Part shown: piece after piece, positions 43,134 through 51,647 of the stretch | Layout: every line of letters begins with the position of its first letter | How positions within the stretch are numbered: position 1 is the first letter of the stretch | NCBI GenBank assembly: GCA_964482235.1 | Contig: CAYZWU010000012.1 | Location: 1-64,000, forward strand | DNA from: CAYZWU01 sp964482235 | Lineage (GTDB): Bacteria > Planctomycetota > B15-G4 > CAYZWU01 | Length of the DNA: 64,000 nucleotides | Direction: 5' to 3' | Translations under genes and position numbers: made by a program | Notes under the pieces: model-generated | Seen by the model: only the letters and a program-made list of their open reading frames with translations | Database searches by the model: none | What the model was told of the DNA's origin: nothing

Positions 43134-44816
43134 TCAATCCATGTACCCGAGCCGGCGCATCCTGTCCTGAAGACCTGCCTCCTCCCGCTCGGAGAAAACG
43201 TCCTCCCCGTCGCCCCAGCCGCCGCCGCCTTCCATGGCGGATCCCTTGTAGACCGGCTCGTTGGCGGCTCGGAAGCCGTCGGTGAAGATCTCGTGGATCA
43301 GCTTCCCGTCCAGGTCTTCGGGGATGGGGACGCCGAGATAGTAGAGGATCGTGGGCATCACGTGGAGCAGCTCGCTTCCGAACTCGGGAACGGGACGGAT
43401 CCCGGGACCGTGGGCGAGGAAGAAGCCGTCGATCCGGTGGTTGCCGCTTCCCGTTTTCCAGGAGATGTCGCGGAAGAGCGGACCGCCGAGCTGGATCTCG
43501 GCCAGCGAGGCGCCTTCCTGAAGGAAGAAGATCACGTCCGGCGCCCTCTCGGTGTACGGTCCCGAGTAGAGATCCCTGTTCCGGTAGACGCGCGACAGGA
43601 GCGGCTCTCCTTCATCGGACTTCAGCGCGCGGAGCGCCTCCTCCACCTCGGTGCAGACCGCCTCGTAATCGGCCGGATCGACGCTGCCGAACGGCTCCCT
43701 GCCCTTGAGGTTGATGTAGATCCCCTGCTCGCTGTTCGAAGCCATGTAGGCCTTGGTCCTGCTCCAGTCGATCGATCCGTAGAAGACGTGATAAAAGGTG
43801 AAGTTGGCCAGCGCGGCGCGCTGCTTCGCCTTGGGTGCGAAGTTGGCGCGGAGCTTGCTCGGATCGACCCTCCGCATGAAATTGTTGAACATGCGAAGGA
43901 GGCCGGTCATGACCTTGTAGCATCGCAGCCTGCCCTGCCGGATCTTCAGCAGCCCGCATCTCGCGAGCCAGTTGTTGATGTTGACCTTCCTGACGAGGGG
44001 ACCGAATCCATGGTCGGAAACGAAGAAGACCCCGGTGTCGGGCCCGGCCTTCTCGATCATTCCCGCGATGTTGGTGTCGAGCTGCCTGAAGTAGCTGTTG
44101 ATCGCGTCCATCACGCCGGGATCGTAGGCGTCGCCGAGCTTGGCGCGCTCCTCCGGATCGACATAGTGCCAGAGGGCGTGGTGAATCCGGTCGGTGCCGG
44201 TATAGGTCGCCATGGTGAAGTCCCAGTCGACCTCGTCCATCAGCCTCATGATGTACTTGGTCCGCTGGGCGTTGCACCGCATCAGCTCCTGCACGAAACG
44301 CGCCGCCGTCTCCCTCCTGAAGTCCTGCCAGTTGACGGTGATGATGTAGTCGCCGAGCTCGGGCCTCAGCCTCCTGTAGAGGTCGGACGGCCAGGTCATG
44401 TCGGAGTTCGGATTCGGGGTCAGCATCCCGGTGATCATCGAACCGTTGATCCTAGTTGGCGGGAAGGTCATCGGCGTGTTGACCACGACGAGCTTCTTTC
44501 CAGCCTCGGAGAGCAGGGTCCAGAGCGTCTTGCCCGCCACTTCCCGCGAGTTGATCAGCCGCCGGCTGCGGCCGTCGGCAGTGGTCTTGAAAAAGTCGAG
44601 GATCCCGTGGCTTCCGGGATTCCTCCCGGTGAAAAATGTCGTCCAGGCAGGCCCGGTGACCGGCGGTACCGTGCTCATCAGCGTGCCGGAGCAGCCCTCC
44701 TCGAGAAGCTGCCGCATCTTCGGCATGTGCCCCGCTTCGACCAGGGGAAGAAGCGAGGTGAAGGTCATGCCGTCAAGGCCGATGACCAGGACTTTCCTCT
44801 TTTCCGTTGCGCTCAA
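43134..44816 (-). CDS. Alkaline-phosphatase-superfamily phosphodiesterase
   Basis: The 560-residue protein belongs to the type I phosphodiesterase/nucleotide pyrophosphatase group: VLVIGLDGMTFTSLLPL (first metal-binding Asp), PPVTGPAWTTFFTGRNPGSHGILDF (nucleophile region with Thr) and VFFVSDHGFGPL (metal Asp-His), with a late His in IDGFFLAHGPGI. No signal peptide is seen, so it appears cytoplasmic. The start is a TTG overlapping the glycosyltransferase stop, with AAGGG upstream. In this polysaccharide locus it may cleave or transfer a phosphodiester-linked group; the substrate is unknown. Confidence 0.85.
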   Translation of the reverse strand: MSATEKRKVLVIGLDGMTFTSLLPLVEAGHMPKMRQLLEEGCSGTLMSTVPPVTGPAWTTFFTGRNPGSHGILDFFKTTADGRSRRLINSREVAGKTLWTLLSEAGKKLVVVNTPMTFPPTRINGSMITGMLTPNPNSDMTWPSDLYRRLRPELGDYIITVNWQDFRRETAARFVQELMRCNAQRTKYIMRLMDEVDWDFTMATYTGTDRIHHALWHYVDPEERAKLGDAYDPGVMDAINSYFRQLDTNIAGMIEKAGPDTGVFFVSDHGFGPLVRKVNINNWLARCGLLKIRQGRLRCYKVMTGLLRMFNNFMRRVDPSKLRANFAPKAKQRAALANFTFYHVFYGSIDWSRTKAYMASNSEQGIYINLKGREPFGSVDPADYEAVCTEVEEALRALKSDEGEPLLSRVYRNRDLYSGPYTERAPDVIFFLQEGASLAEIQLGGPLFRDISWKTGSGNHRIDGFFLAHGPGIRPVPEFGSELLHVMPTILYYLGVPIPEDLDGKLIHEIFTDGFRAANEPVYKGSAMEGGGGWGDGEDVFSEREEAGLQDRMRRLGYMD

Positions 44817-45982
44817 CGCCGTTTTCCCTTCTCTCGATTATCAGCAACGTCGCGATAGAGCCTGTCCAGCCCTTCGGCCGAGGCTTGCCAGGTGAACCGG
44901 GCGACCTGCTCAGGCAGGCTCCGGCGCACCTTCTCGCGCCAATCTCTCTCTCCAATAGCCATGCAAAGCTGCTTTTCCAGCTCTTCCCTGTCACCGGGAT
45001 CGAAGAGGAGCCCCATCTCGCCGTCGTTCGTCTGCTCCCTGAAGCAGGGGATCCGCGTCAGGACGGGAAAAAGGCCGCAGGCCATGGCCTCGAGCGACGA
45101 GATCGCGAAGCCTTCCCAGTGGCTGGCCATGACATAGATGTCCGCGGCATTGAAATAGTCGGGCAGCTCCCTGTTGTTCACGTAGCCGAGCAGGGTGACC
45201 CTGGAGGAGAGCGCGGCGTCTTCGGCCACGAACCGGCGCACCTCCTCCTCGATTGGCCCCTCTCCGGCCATGTAGAGGCGGGCGCCGGGAAACTTGTCCG
45301 AGATATTGCCGAAGGCGCGAAGGAGGGTGAAAGGATCCTTCCGCTTGTTCAACATGGCGGCCCAGAACAGCGTCGGCTCCCCCTCGAGCCCCGTCTTCTC
45401 CCGGGCCGTCTTCCTGTCCCTGGTGGAGAAGTACTCGTTGTAGCCCACGGGGATCACGTGGGTGTTTCCCCCGTTCAGCCTGAACTTCTCCCGGTAGATC
45501 CTCTCGTGCTCCCTGGTGAGGAAGACGACGGCGTCGGACCGGCGCGCCGCCCATCCGAGAGCCCAGTTGTTCCAGAAGAAGGGCGAGATCGGATCGCCGT
45601 GATGCTGGCCCACCACAGGCAGGCCCCACCGGCGCGCCGCCATCGTGAAGAAGGCGTAGCTGGCCGCGTGCGAGATGATCTGGTAATGAACGAGGTCGGG
45701 CTTCCAGTCGCGAAGGGTGCGGAGAAGCCGAGGCGCGAACTCCTTCCCTCCCCTCAGCCTCCGGTTCGTGAATGCGGGCTTCCTGAAAAACCAGTCGACG
45801 CCGCTGTGTGACGCGTCGCCGTTCCTGTTGTAGATGAGATGGACGGAAACCTCGTGTCCCAGGGATGCCACGGCCATGGCCTCGTCGCCGAGCCAGTCGC
45901 CCTTCACCTCGACGGCGGCCTGCAGGTCCTTCTCCATGGTGTGGCGTGGAGGAGTGCTGCCCAGAACGAACGCGATTCTCAT
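44813..45982 (-). CDS. Glycosyltransferase, GT-B fold (GT4-like)
   Basis: The 389-residue protein begins MRIAFVLGSTPPRHTMEKD and has the two Rossmann halves of retaining GT-B enzymes. The donor-binding half shows LFWAAMLNKRKDPFTLLRAF, GEGPIEEEVRRFV, LGYVNNRELPDYFNAADIYV and the E-G-F-A-I-S-S-L-E-A-M-A-C-G motif carrying the E-x7-E pair. It transfers a sugar to a growing polysaccharide. ATG 45982 is chosen because upstream codons lie in the previous gene. It is 4 nt after the ATPase gene. Confidence 0.9.
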   Translation of the reverse strand: MRIAFVLGSTPPRHTMEKDLQAAVEVKGDWLGDEAMAVASLGHEVSVHLIYNRNGDASHSGVDWFFRKPAFTNRRLRGGKEFAPRLLRTLRDWKPDLVHYQIISHAASYAFFTMAARRWGLPVVGQHHGDPISPFFWNNWALGWAARRSDAVVFLTREHERIYREKFRLNGGNTHVIPVGYNEYFSTRDRKTAREKTGLEGEPTLFWAAMLNKRKDPFTLLRAFGNISDKFPGARLYMAGEGPIEEEVRRFVAEDAALSSRVTLLGYVNNRELPDYFNAADIYVMASHWEGFAISSLEAMACGLFPVLTRIPCFREQTNDGEMGLLFDPGDREELEKQLCMAIGERDWREKVRRSLPEQVARFTWQASAEGLDRLYRDVADNREKGKRR

Positions 45983-45986
45983 CGGA

Positions 45987-46727
45987 TCAGAGCATCCTCC
46001 TGATGAAGCGCGGGATGAAGTCGCGCGTATCATTGAACACGAGCCCGGCGAGATTGCCGGCATTGCCCAGCACGGACTCGCGGAATGCCCTGAGGTCGCT
46101 GCGGCTCGTCATCTCGGCCCGCGCCACACCCAGCACGCGGCCCGCCGCCCGGACAAGAGACTGCACGTACGAACCCTGCACGAGAGGCGCCGAATCGATC
46201 ACCACGAGGTCGTAGGCTTCGCCGAGGTCGTCGAGCACTCTTCTGAAGCCGTTGCCCGAGACGATGCGATAGGGGTTGATTTCCTTGAGCGAGCCGGCGC
46301 CGAGGACATCCACTCCGGTCTGCATCAGGCCGTGGTCCGCATCGGGAACGAGAACGCCCGCCTCGGGATGGGACGGTCCCTCCCGGGGGAGGGGCACGAC
46401 GAAATCGCAGGGATTCTTCCCTTTCAGGACCGCGTCGGCCAGGCCTCCCGGGAGAACGAGGCCGAGAAGGCTCGCCACATCGGGCTTGATCAGGTCGGCG
46501 TCCACCAGCACGGTGCGGTAACCCAGACTGGCGGCGGCGAGGGCCATGTTCACCGCCACTACCGTTCTGCCGTCCTTCGAGCAGGGACTCGCGACGAGCA
46601 GAGCCTTCTCGCTCGTCTCCGTTCCTGCCGCGGGCGTGCCTTCCATGAGCTCGACGGCCAGACCGCTGTAGATCTGATACATGGCAGCAGCGGGATCCGT
46701 CCTGTGCAGTAGTACTGTCTTGTTCAT
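45987..46727 (-). CDS. BY-kinase/CpsD-like P-loop protein with altered Walker A
   Basis: The 246-residue protein has the fold markers of cytoplasmic tyrosine-kinase domains that work with Wzz proteins: Walker A' (TVLVDADLIKPDV), Walker B (LVVIDSAPLV) and the KALLVASP strand. However the P-loop reads SPCSKDGRT (residues 47-55) instead of a G-x-x-G-x-G-K-[ST] type loop; the key Lys is Arg54 and glycines are missing. The C-terminus has no tyrosine cluster. It may bind nucleotide weakly or act as a structural partner of the adjacent Wzz protein. Confidence 0.8.
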   Translation of the reverse strand: MNKTVLLHRTDPAAAMYQIYSGLAVELMEGTPAAGTETSEKALLVASPCSKDGRTVVAVNMALAAASLGYRTVLVDADLIKPDVASLLGLVLPGGLADAVLKGKNPCDFVVPLPREGPSHPEAGVLVPDADHGLMQTGVDVLGAGSLKEINPYRIVSGNGFRRVLDDLGEAYDLVVIDSAPLVQGSYVQSLVRAAGRVLGVARAEMTSRSDLRAFRESVLGNAGNLAGLVFNDTRDFIPRFIRRML

Positions 46728-46790
46728 CTTACCGGCCCCTGGTTCTTGTCTCGGAGAATCGATCCATTCCGCTTCCTCCCCGACGCCCGA

Positions 46791-48359
46791 TCAGACCTTC
46801 TTGTGCCTGGGAATGGAGGCCAGCACGGGAATCCCCATCTCCTCTTCCAGCTCGTGGGCGGTCCGGAAGGAATTGCGCCAATACTCGATGAAGAAAGCCA
46901 GAAGAAGCGCAAAGATCATCGCGACGATGAAAGCCACCGGCAGAGCTATCTCCCACTGGGGTGTGCTCGCCTCGTCGGCATCGGGATTGTACGGGGGATC
47001 GATGACTTTCAGGAAATACTCGCCGCCGGGGCTGTCGGTCAGGGCCTCCGCCTCCAGAACGCGCTCCTTCAGGGTGAGATAATACTTCTCCGCAGCCTCC
47101 ATGTCGCGCTGGAGCTCCTTCAGGCGGCTCTCCCGGGGTCCCAGCTCCTTCAGATTCACGGCCACGCTCTCCTGCTGCGCCTCGAGAGCCGTGACCCTGG
47201 CGTCGGCCACGGCCAGCGCCGCTTCCGCGTCAGCCACCTGGACGAGGACATCGGTGTAGACGGGATTGAGCCCCTCGGTCCTGGAAAGGAGAATCTCCTG
47301 CACCTCCGCCCGCATCATCTCGCGCACCGAATCGACCTTGAGCTTGAGCTCCGCGATATCCGGGTGGGCGTCGGTGAATTCGAGCGAGAGGGCGGCCAGC
47401 TCGGTCTCCAGGTCGGTCAACTCCTTCTTGAAGTCGTTCACCATGGGGTTCTGGCCGATCACCGTGCTCGTCACGGTCCTGACGTCCTGCAGCGCGAGCT
47501 GGCCGCGCACCTCGGTGAGGCGGACGCGATCGCCCTGCTGCACCGCCCGGGCATTGATCAGCTCGGTCCCAAGGTCGCTCTTCCGTGTGAGGAGGAGGTC
47601 GCGTTCCTTGACGATGGAGACGATGTTCTCCCTCTCCATGAAGCCGTCCAGCTTTTCAGCGGCCTCCTCCAGCTTCCGGGAGGCCTGCTGGACCTGGCTG
47701 CGGGAATAGTCGATCATGTTCCTGAAGCGCTCGCGGACGATATCTCTCTGGATCTCGCGGACACGCTGGATCATCCAATCGGCGATCTCCTTGGCCAGGC
47801 CGGGGGAGGTCGCCATGATCGTCACGTTGATCATGCTGGTGTCCTGCTCGATCTCGATCCTGTTCCACTCATCGATGAATTCGGTGACAGCCTGTTCCTG
47901 CCACCAGGCATCGTCCTTCTCATCGGGCGGGCCTGCCAGGCCGATCCCCTCAAGGATCGACCGGAACCAGTTGATCGTTCCGGCCAGGGATCTCTTGACG
48001 CTGTCGCGGGTGTCCTCCGATTCGAGCTTGCGCTCCTTCAGCAGCGGTCCGAGCTCGAACCGCTCCACCACTGCCTCGGCCATGGCCCTGTTGGTGAGGA
48101 TCTCCACCAGGTTCTGGCTCGGATCGACGTTCGTCTGGCGCTCGCTGGGCTGGGCGAAGTCGGGAAAGAGGACGACCTGATAACGCGGATTCAGGTCGAC
48201 CATGAGCTGGGCGGTGCCATCGAAGCGGGGCGTCATCAGAAAGACCGCGAAAAGCGACGTGATGAAGAGAACAACAAAGGCAACAATCAGCAGCCACTTC
48301 CTCTTGAACAGAGTGTAGAAAGTGCTGAAAAGCAGCTCGTCTTTGTACTGACTCTGCAC
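46791..48359 (-). CDS. Wzz-type polysaccharide chain-length/co-polymerase protein
   Basis: The ~522-residue inner-membrane protein has a first membrane helix near the start (KWLLIVAFVVLFITSLFAVFLM), a large periplasmic part with long coiled coils (~180-430) and a second membrane helix (IALPVAFIVAMIFALLLAFF) preceded by a Pro-rich segment, then a short cytoplasmic tail. This is the Wzz/GumC layout. The GTG at 48359 has GGAG 8 nt upstream; the frame stays open to 48632 but the extra residues look like promoter-region sequence. It pairs with the ATPase 63 nt downstream. Confidence 0.88.
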   Translation of the reverse strand: MQSQYKDELLFSTFYTLFKRKWLLIVAFVVLFITSLFAVFLMTPRFDGTAQLMVDLNPRYQVVLFPDFAQPSERQTNVDPSQNLVEILTNRAMAEAVVERFELGPLLKERKLESEDTRDSVKRSLAGTINWFRSILEGIGLAGPPDEKDDAWWQEQAVTEFIDEWNRIEIEQDTSMINVTIMATSPGLAKEIADWMIQRVREIQRDIVRERFRNMIDYSRSQVQQASRKLEEAAEKLDGFMERENIVSIVKERDLLLTRKSDLGTELINARAVQQGDRVRLTEVRGQLALQDVRTVTSTVIGQNPMVNDFKKELTDLETELAALSLEFTDAHPDIAELKLKVDSVREMMRAEVQEILLSRTEGLNPVYTDVLVQVADAEAALAVADARVTALEAQQESVAVNLKELGPRESRLKELQRDMEAAEKYYLTLKERVLEAEALTDSPGGEYFLKVIDPPYNPDADEASTPQWEIALPVAFIVAMIFALLLAFFIEYWRNSFRTAHELEEEMGIPVLASIPRHKKV

Positions 48360-48631
48360 TGATCGGGCTCCATCAACGTGAAAAACCGCTCCGGATAACC
48401 GCCTTGACATTCGAGCGGGAATAATCCAAGTGCCGCTGTCCGGTATAAAAAACAGTTTTACACCGGAATAAAAAGCCCTTTTATAAAGGTTCACAGCGCT
48501 CGGCAACGCTAAAATGCGGCGGTGGACATTTCGCCATGCCGGCCGGCACCGGCAGCTGTCCCGCAAATAGGCAGCCCCGAGCGATCTCTGCCAAGTGAAA
48601 GATCGACGTTTTTGATCATATTCATAATTCA
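48360..48631. promoter_or_regulatory. Divergent promoter region of the polysaccharide locus
   Basis: This 272-bp stretch between divergent wzz-like and flippase genes is AT-rich compared with its surroundings (48440-48490) and holds TTTACA (48457-48462) and TATAAA (48482-48487) 19 nt apart on the plus strand, a non-ideal spacing. No ribosome site is clear before the flippase ATG. Confidence 0.4.
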
Positions 48632-50221
48632 ATGTTGAAAATAAAGAAACAAGGTCTTTTCCAGGCGGCCTTGACGCTGGGCATGGGGCGCAGCTTCCAG
48701 CTCGTCCTCGGTTTCATCCACCTCGTGGTTGTGATCAACGCCTTCGGCGGCTCGGGAGCGTCGGACACCTATTTCCTGGCCTACAGCCTGCTGCTCCTCG
48801 CTTCCACCGTGGCGATCCAGAGCCTCACCTTCACCCTGGTGCCCGTGTTCACCGAGATCAAGGAGAACGAGGGGGAGCGGAAGGCCTGGGATCTGGCGAG
48901 CACCGTCTTCAACATATCGCTGATCGTCCTTGCCTGCGCGGCCGTTCTCGCCTTCATCCTGGCGCCTGAGATCAGCCGGCTGATCAGTCCCGGATTCGCG
49001 CGCGGATCCAAGGAGTGGGAGCTTCTCACCCTGATGATCCGTCTTCTCTCGCCGGCCGTCCTCTTCGTGGCGATCTCCGGAGTGCCGCGCGCCCTCTACT
49101 CGGCCCATCAGAGCTTCACCGTCCCGGCCATCTCGGCTCTCTGCCTCGATGCCGGCCTGATCGTGGGGATCATCTTCTTCGCCTCGCGACACGGTCCCGC
49201 GGCTGGGATAACGGGAGGCATCGCCGGCGCGGCGGTGCAGGCCGCCATGCTGGCCACGATCTTCCTCATCCATCGCGGCGGATACCGCTTCGTCTTCCGC
49301 GTGAGAACCGAGGGTTTCCGCCGATTCGGCGCTCTCCTGATGATCCGGTTCATCGGTCTCACCATCTCCAACATCAACCTGCTCGTGGACAGGGGGCTCG
49401 CCACGCTGGATGTGGGAGAAGGAAACGTGACCGCCCTGGTCACATCGTTCAAGATCGCGAACCTGCTGCCCCAGATCCTGATCTGGGGAGTCTGCGAAGC
49501 CGTAGTGGCGATCTTCTCCGGTGCGTGGACGCGAGGCGAGCTGGAACGGATCCGCAGCCTCCTCCAGAAAGCGATCAAGGCTCTCTTCTTCCTTTCCATC
49601 CCCGGCGCCGTCTTCATCGCCGTGACAGCCTATCCGCTCCTGGCTCTGCTCTTCCAGCGCGGCGCCTTCACCGAGGAGGCGACGCGCCACGCCGTTCTGC
49701 CTCTCTGCTTCTACAGCATCAACCTTCCCTTCACCCTGGTCAACTTCCTGCTCCTGGCCGTGCTCTGGTCGATCCAGGACAACTGGGCCGTTATCCGGCT
49801 CGCCCTGCTGGGACTGGTTATCAACATCACGGGCGACGTGATCTTCCTGAACCTGATGGGATATTCGGGAATCGCGCTGGCCAACCTGCCCCGGGGCCTG
49901 ATCATCTTTCCCCTGGCGATCATGATCTTCAACAGGAAAAGCCTGCCGCTCGACGGGAAGGAGCTCTTCTACTCGATCCTGAGGCTTGCCGCGGCGGGCC
50001 TCGGAGCCCTGGCGGCCGGCAAGGGAGTGATGGCCCTCCTCGGCGAGGGCGGCTCGACGATCGAATGGCTGGTGCGGATCGCGGCATCGGGCGGAGTGGT
50101 GGGCGCGACATATCTCGTTCTCTGCCGCCTCTTCGCGCAGCACGAGTTCCGGGCCGGGCTGGACGGTCTGAGGCGGCGAATGGGCGGCGGCAAGAAAAAC
50201 GAAAGGCGGGTCGATGAGTAA
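48632..50221 (+). CDS. MVF-family flippase (MurJ/MviN-like)
   Basis: The 529-residue polytopic protein has about 14 membrane helices and the MVF-family start pattern (GFIHLVVVINAFGGSGASDTYFLAYSLL). It would flip a lipid-linked sugar across the cytoplasmic membrane. The polysaccharide-locus setting suggests an oligosaccharide carrier role, but a lipid II flippase (MurJ) cannot be ruled out. It overlaps the next gene by 8 nt. Confidence 0.85.
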   Translation: MLKIKKQGLFQAALTLGMGRSFQLVLGFIHLVVVINAFGGSGASDTYFLAYSLLLLASTVAIQSLTFTLVPVFTEIKENEGERKAWDLASTVFNISLIVLACAAVLAFILAPEISRLISPGFARGSKEWELLTLMIRLLSPAVLFVAISGVPRALYSAHQSFTVPAISALCLDAGLIVGIIFFASRHGPAAGITGGIAGAAVQAAMLATIFLIHRGGYRFVFRVRTEGFRRFGALLMIRFIGLTISNINLLVDRGLATLDVGEGNVTALVTSFKIANLLPQILIWGVCEAVVAIFSGAWTRGELERIRSLLQKAIKALFFLSIPGAVFIAVTAYPLLALLFQRGAFTEEATRHAVLPLCFYSINLPFTLVNFLLLAVLWSIQDNWAVIRLALLGLVINITGDVIFLNLMGYSGIALANLPRGLIIFPLAIMIFNRKSLPLDGKELFYSILRLAAAGLGALAAGKGVMALLGEGGSTIEWLVRIAASGGVVGATYLVLCRLFAQHEFRAGLDGLRRRMGGGKKNERRVDE

Positions 50222-51299
50222 ATACGAGTTTCGACTGCTCGAAAAAGGGGATCTCGATGGCCTGGCCGCTCTTCACACGGAACATCTCGACATCGAGCGC
50301 AACAGGGCCGTCTTCGAATGGAAATACTGGGAGAATCCGGCCGGCCCGCATCGCTGCACGGTGGCGATCAACAACGAAACCGGCGAGGTGGCGGGAGAGA
50401 TCGGATCGATCGCCAACCTTTTCCAGTATTTCGGCACGCCGGTGCGTGCCTATCACGAGGTGGACATCGTCATCGTCGACGGGCCCGACAGGGGGCGCCT
50501 CTTCCTCAGGCTCTACAAGAAGCGCCAGGAACTCGTCGGCCAGGAGACGGAGAGGATGCTCAACTTCAACTATGCCTTCTCGATCCCCGTCACCTTGAAG
50601 ATCACCACGAAGCTCTGGCGAACCCGCAACGTGGCGCCCGCCCCCAAGCTCGCCAGGGTGCTCCGCCACAAGCCCGTGCTGCAGGAGAAGATCGGCTCTT
50701 CCCTTCTGAGCGGCGCCCTGGGCCTCGTTCTCGATGGATGGACCCGTATTCGTTATCCCGCCATTGCTCCTCGCGGCATCAAAATCGAGGAAGCCGTCGA
50801 GTTCGACTCCGGCGCCGATCGCTTCTGGGAGAAGATCAAGGGCTACAACAACATCTGGACGGTGAGGAACGCGGCCTACCTGAACTGGCGCTACGTTGCC
50901 ATCCCCCACGTCAGCAACAGGATCTTCCTGGCCCTGAAGGAGGGAGAGATCCTGGGATACATCGTCATCAGCGTTCCGGACACCGCGGCCAGGAGGGGCG
51001 TGATCCAGGACCTCCAGTTCCTGAAGGACAGGGAGGATGCCGGGCGCGCCCTGTTGGTCAAGGCGCTCAAGGCGTTCGCCGAGAAGAGAACGGCGGCCGT
51101 GGTCTCCTGGACCTTCCCCCACTCCTTCACCTTCCCTCTCATGAAGGAGTTCGGGTTCGTCTCGCGGGAGACCACGGGGCGCAACCTTGTGCTGAGGCCG
51201 TCGGACGAGCTGCCCCATCCCTACGACGAAGGCCCTCTTGACAGGGTCCTCGATCCGTTGAACTGGCACATCTGCAAGGGTGATGCCGATGATGAATGA
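50214..51299 (+). CDS. GNAT-like N-acyltransferase of the polysaccharide locus
   Basis: The 361-residue protein starts YEFRLLEKGDLDGLAALH, a GNAT-type beginning, and its C-terminal half again looks like an acyltransferase fold (FLALKEGEILGYIVIS, DLQFLKDREDAGRALLVKALKAFAEKR). Two GNAT-like halves recall the FemAB/double-GNAT group. It probably acylates a sugar of the exported glycan. Translation is coupled to the flippase by overlap. Confidence 0.7.
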   Translation: MSKYEFRLLEKGDLDGLAALHTEHLDIERNRAVFEWKYWENPAGPHRCTVAINNETGEVAGEIGSIANLFQYFGTPVRAYHEVDIVIVDGPDRGRLFLRLYKKRQELVGQETERMLNFNYAFSIPVTLKITTKLWRTRNVAPAPKLARVLRHKPVLQEKIGSSLLSGALGLVLDGWTRIRYPAIAPRGIKIEEAVEFDSGADRFWEKIKGYNNIWTVRNAAYLNWRYVAIPHVSNRIFLALKEGEILGYIVISVPDTAARRGVIQDLQFLKDREDAGRALLVKALKAFAEKRTAAVVSWTFPHSFTFPLMKEFGFVSRETTGRNLVLRPSDELPHPYDEGPLDRVLDPLNWHICKGDADDE

Positions 51300-51348
51300 G
51301 CGTCTTTGGAAGCCTGCCTGACTCTTGAGGTCGATAAGGGGCTGCCCC

Positions 51349-51440
51349 CGGTCGGAGCTTGTCGGGATTTTGCTCCCTCCGACATTCTTCCCTGCGGGAA
51401 GAAAGAAGTCGGTCACAGAAATCCCGACAATCTCCGACCG
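51349..51440. repeat. 92-nt nested palindrome in an intergenic region
   Basis: Outer arms 51349-51370 and 51419-51440 are inverted copies at 21 of 22 positions. Inside are a CCGAC/GTCGG pair (51379-51383, 51408-51412) and a perfect 8-bp hairpin (51385-51392 with 51396-51403, loop TGC). The result is a long three-level stem. It lies 50 nt beyond the GNAT gene and is separate from the simple terminator at 51577-51600. It could be a structured RNA, a REP-like element or a processing site. Confidence 0.75.
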
Positions 51441-51576
51441 TGAAAGCGTGCCGCGCGTCTGAAGAGTCCGGCAGTCTTCCTCATGTTTTGAAGGAAAGAT
51501 TAAAGAGAAGAGAGTATTTTTTTTCGCCCCTCGTTCATGGGAGCACCTGAGTGTAGATCTGGCGATTTATAAATGG

Positions 51577-51600
51577 AAACACCGCCATCAGGCGGTGTTT
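51577..51600. terminator. Bidirectional intrinsic terminator
   Basis: A perfect 10-bp stem with an ATCA loop, starting AAA and ending TTT, sits between the convergent GNAT (+) and glycine-rich lipoprotein (-) genes. The short T tracts make it moderate in strength. The rest of 51300-51647 holds the palindrome at 51349-51440 and no gene that I recognise. Confidence 0.75.
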
Positions 51601-51647
51601 GACTCAAGGATAGATAGTAGAAATCGAAGTGGCGGCTTTTAGATCCC

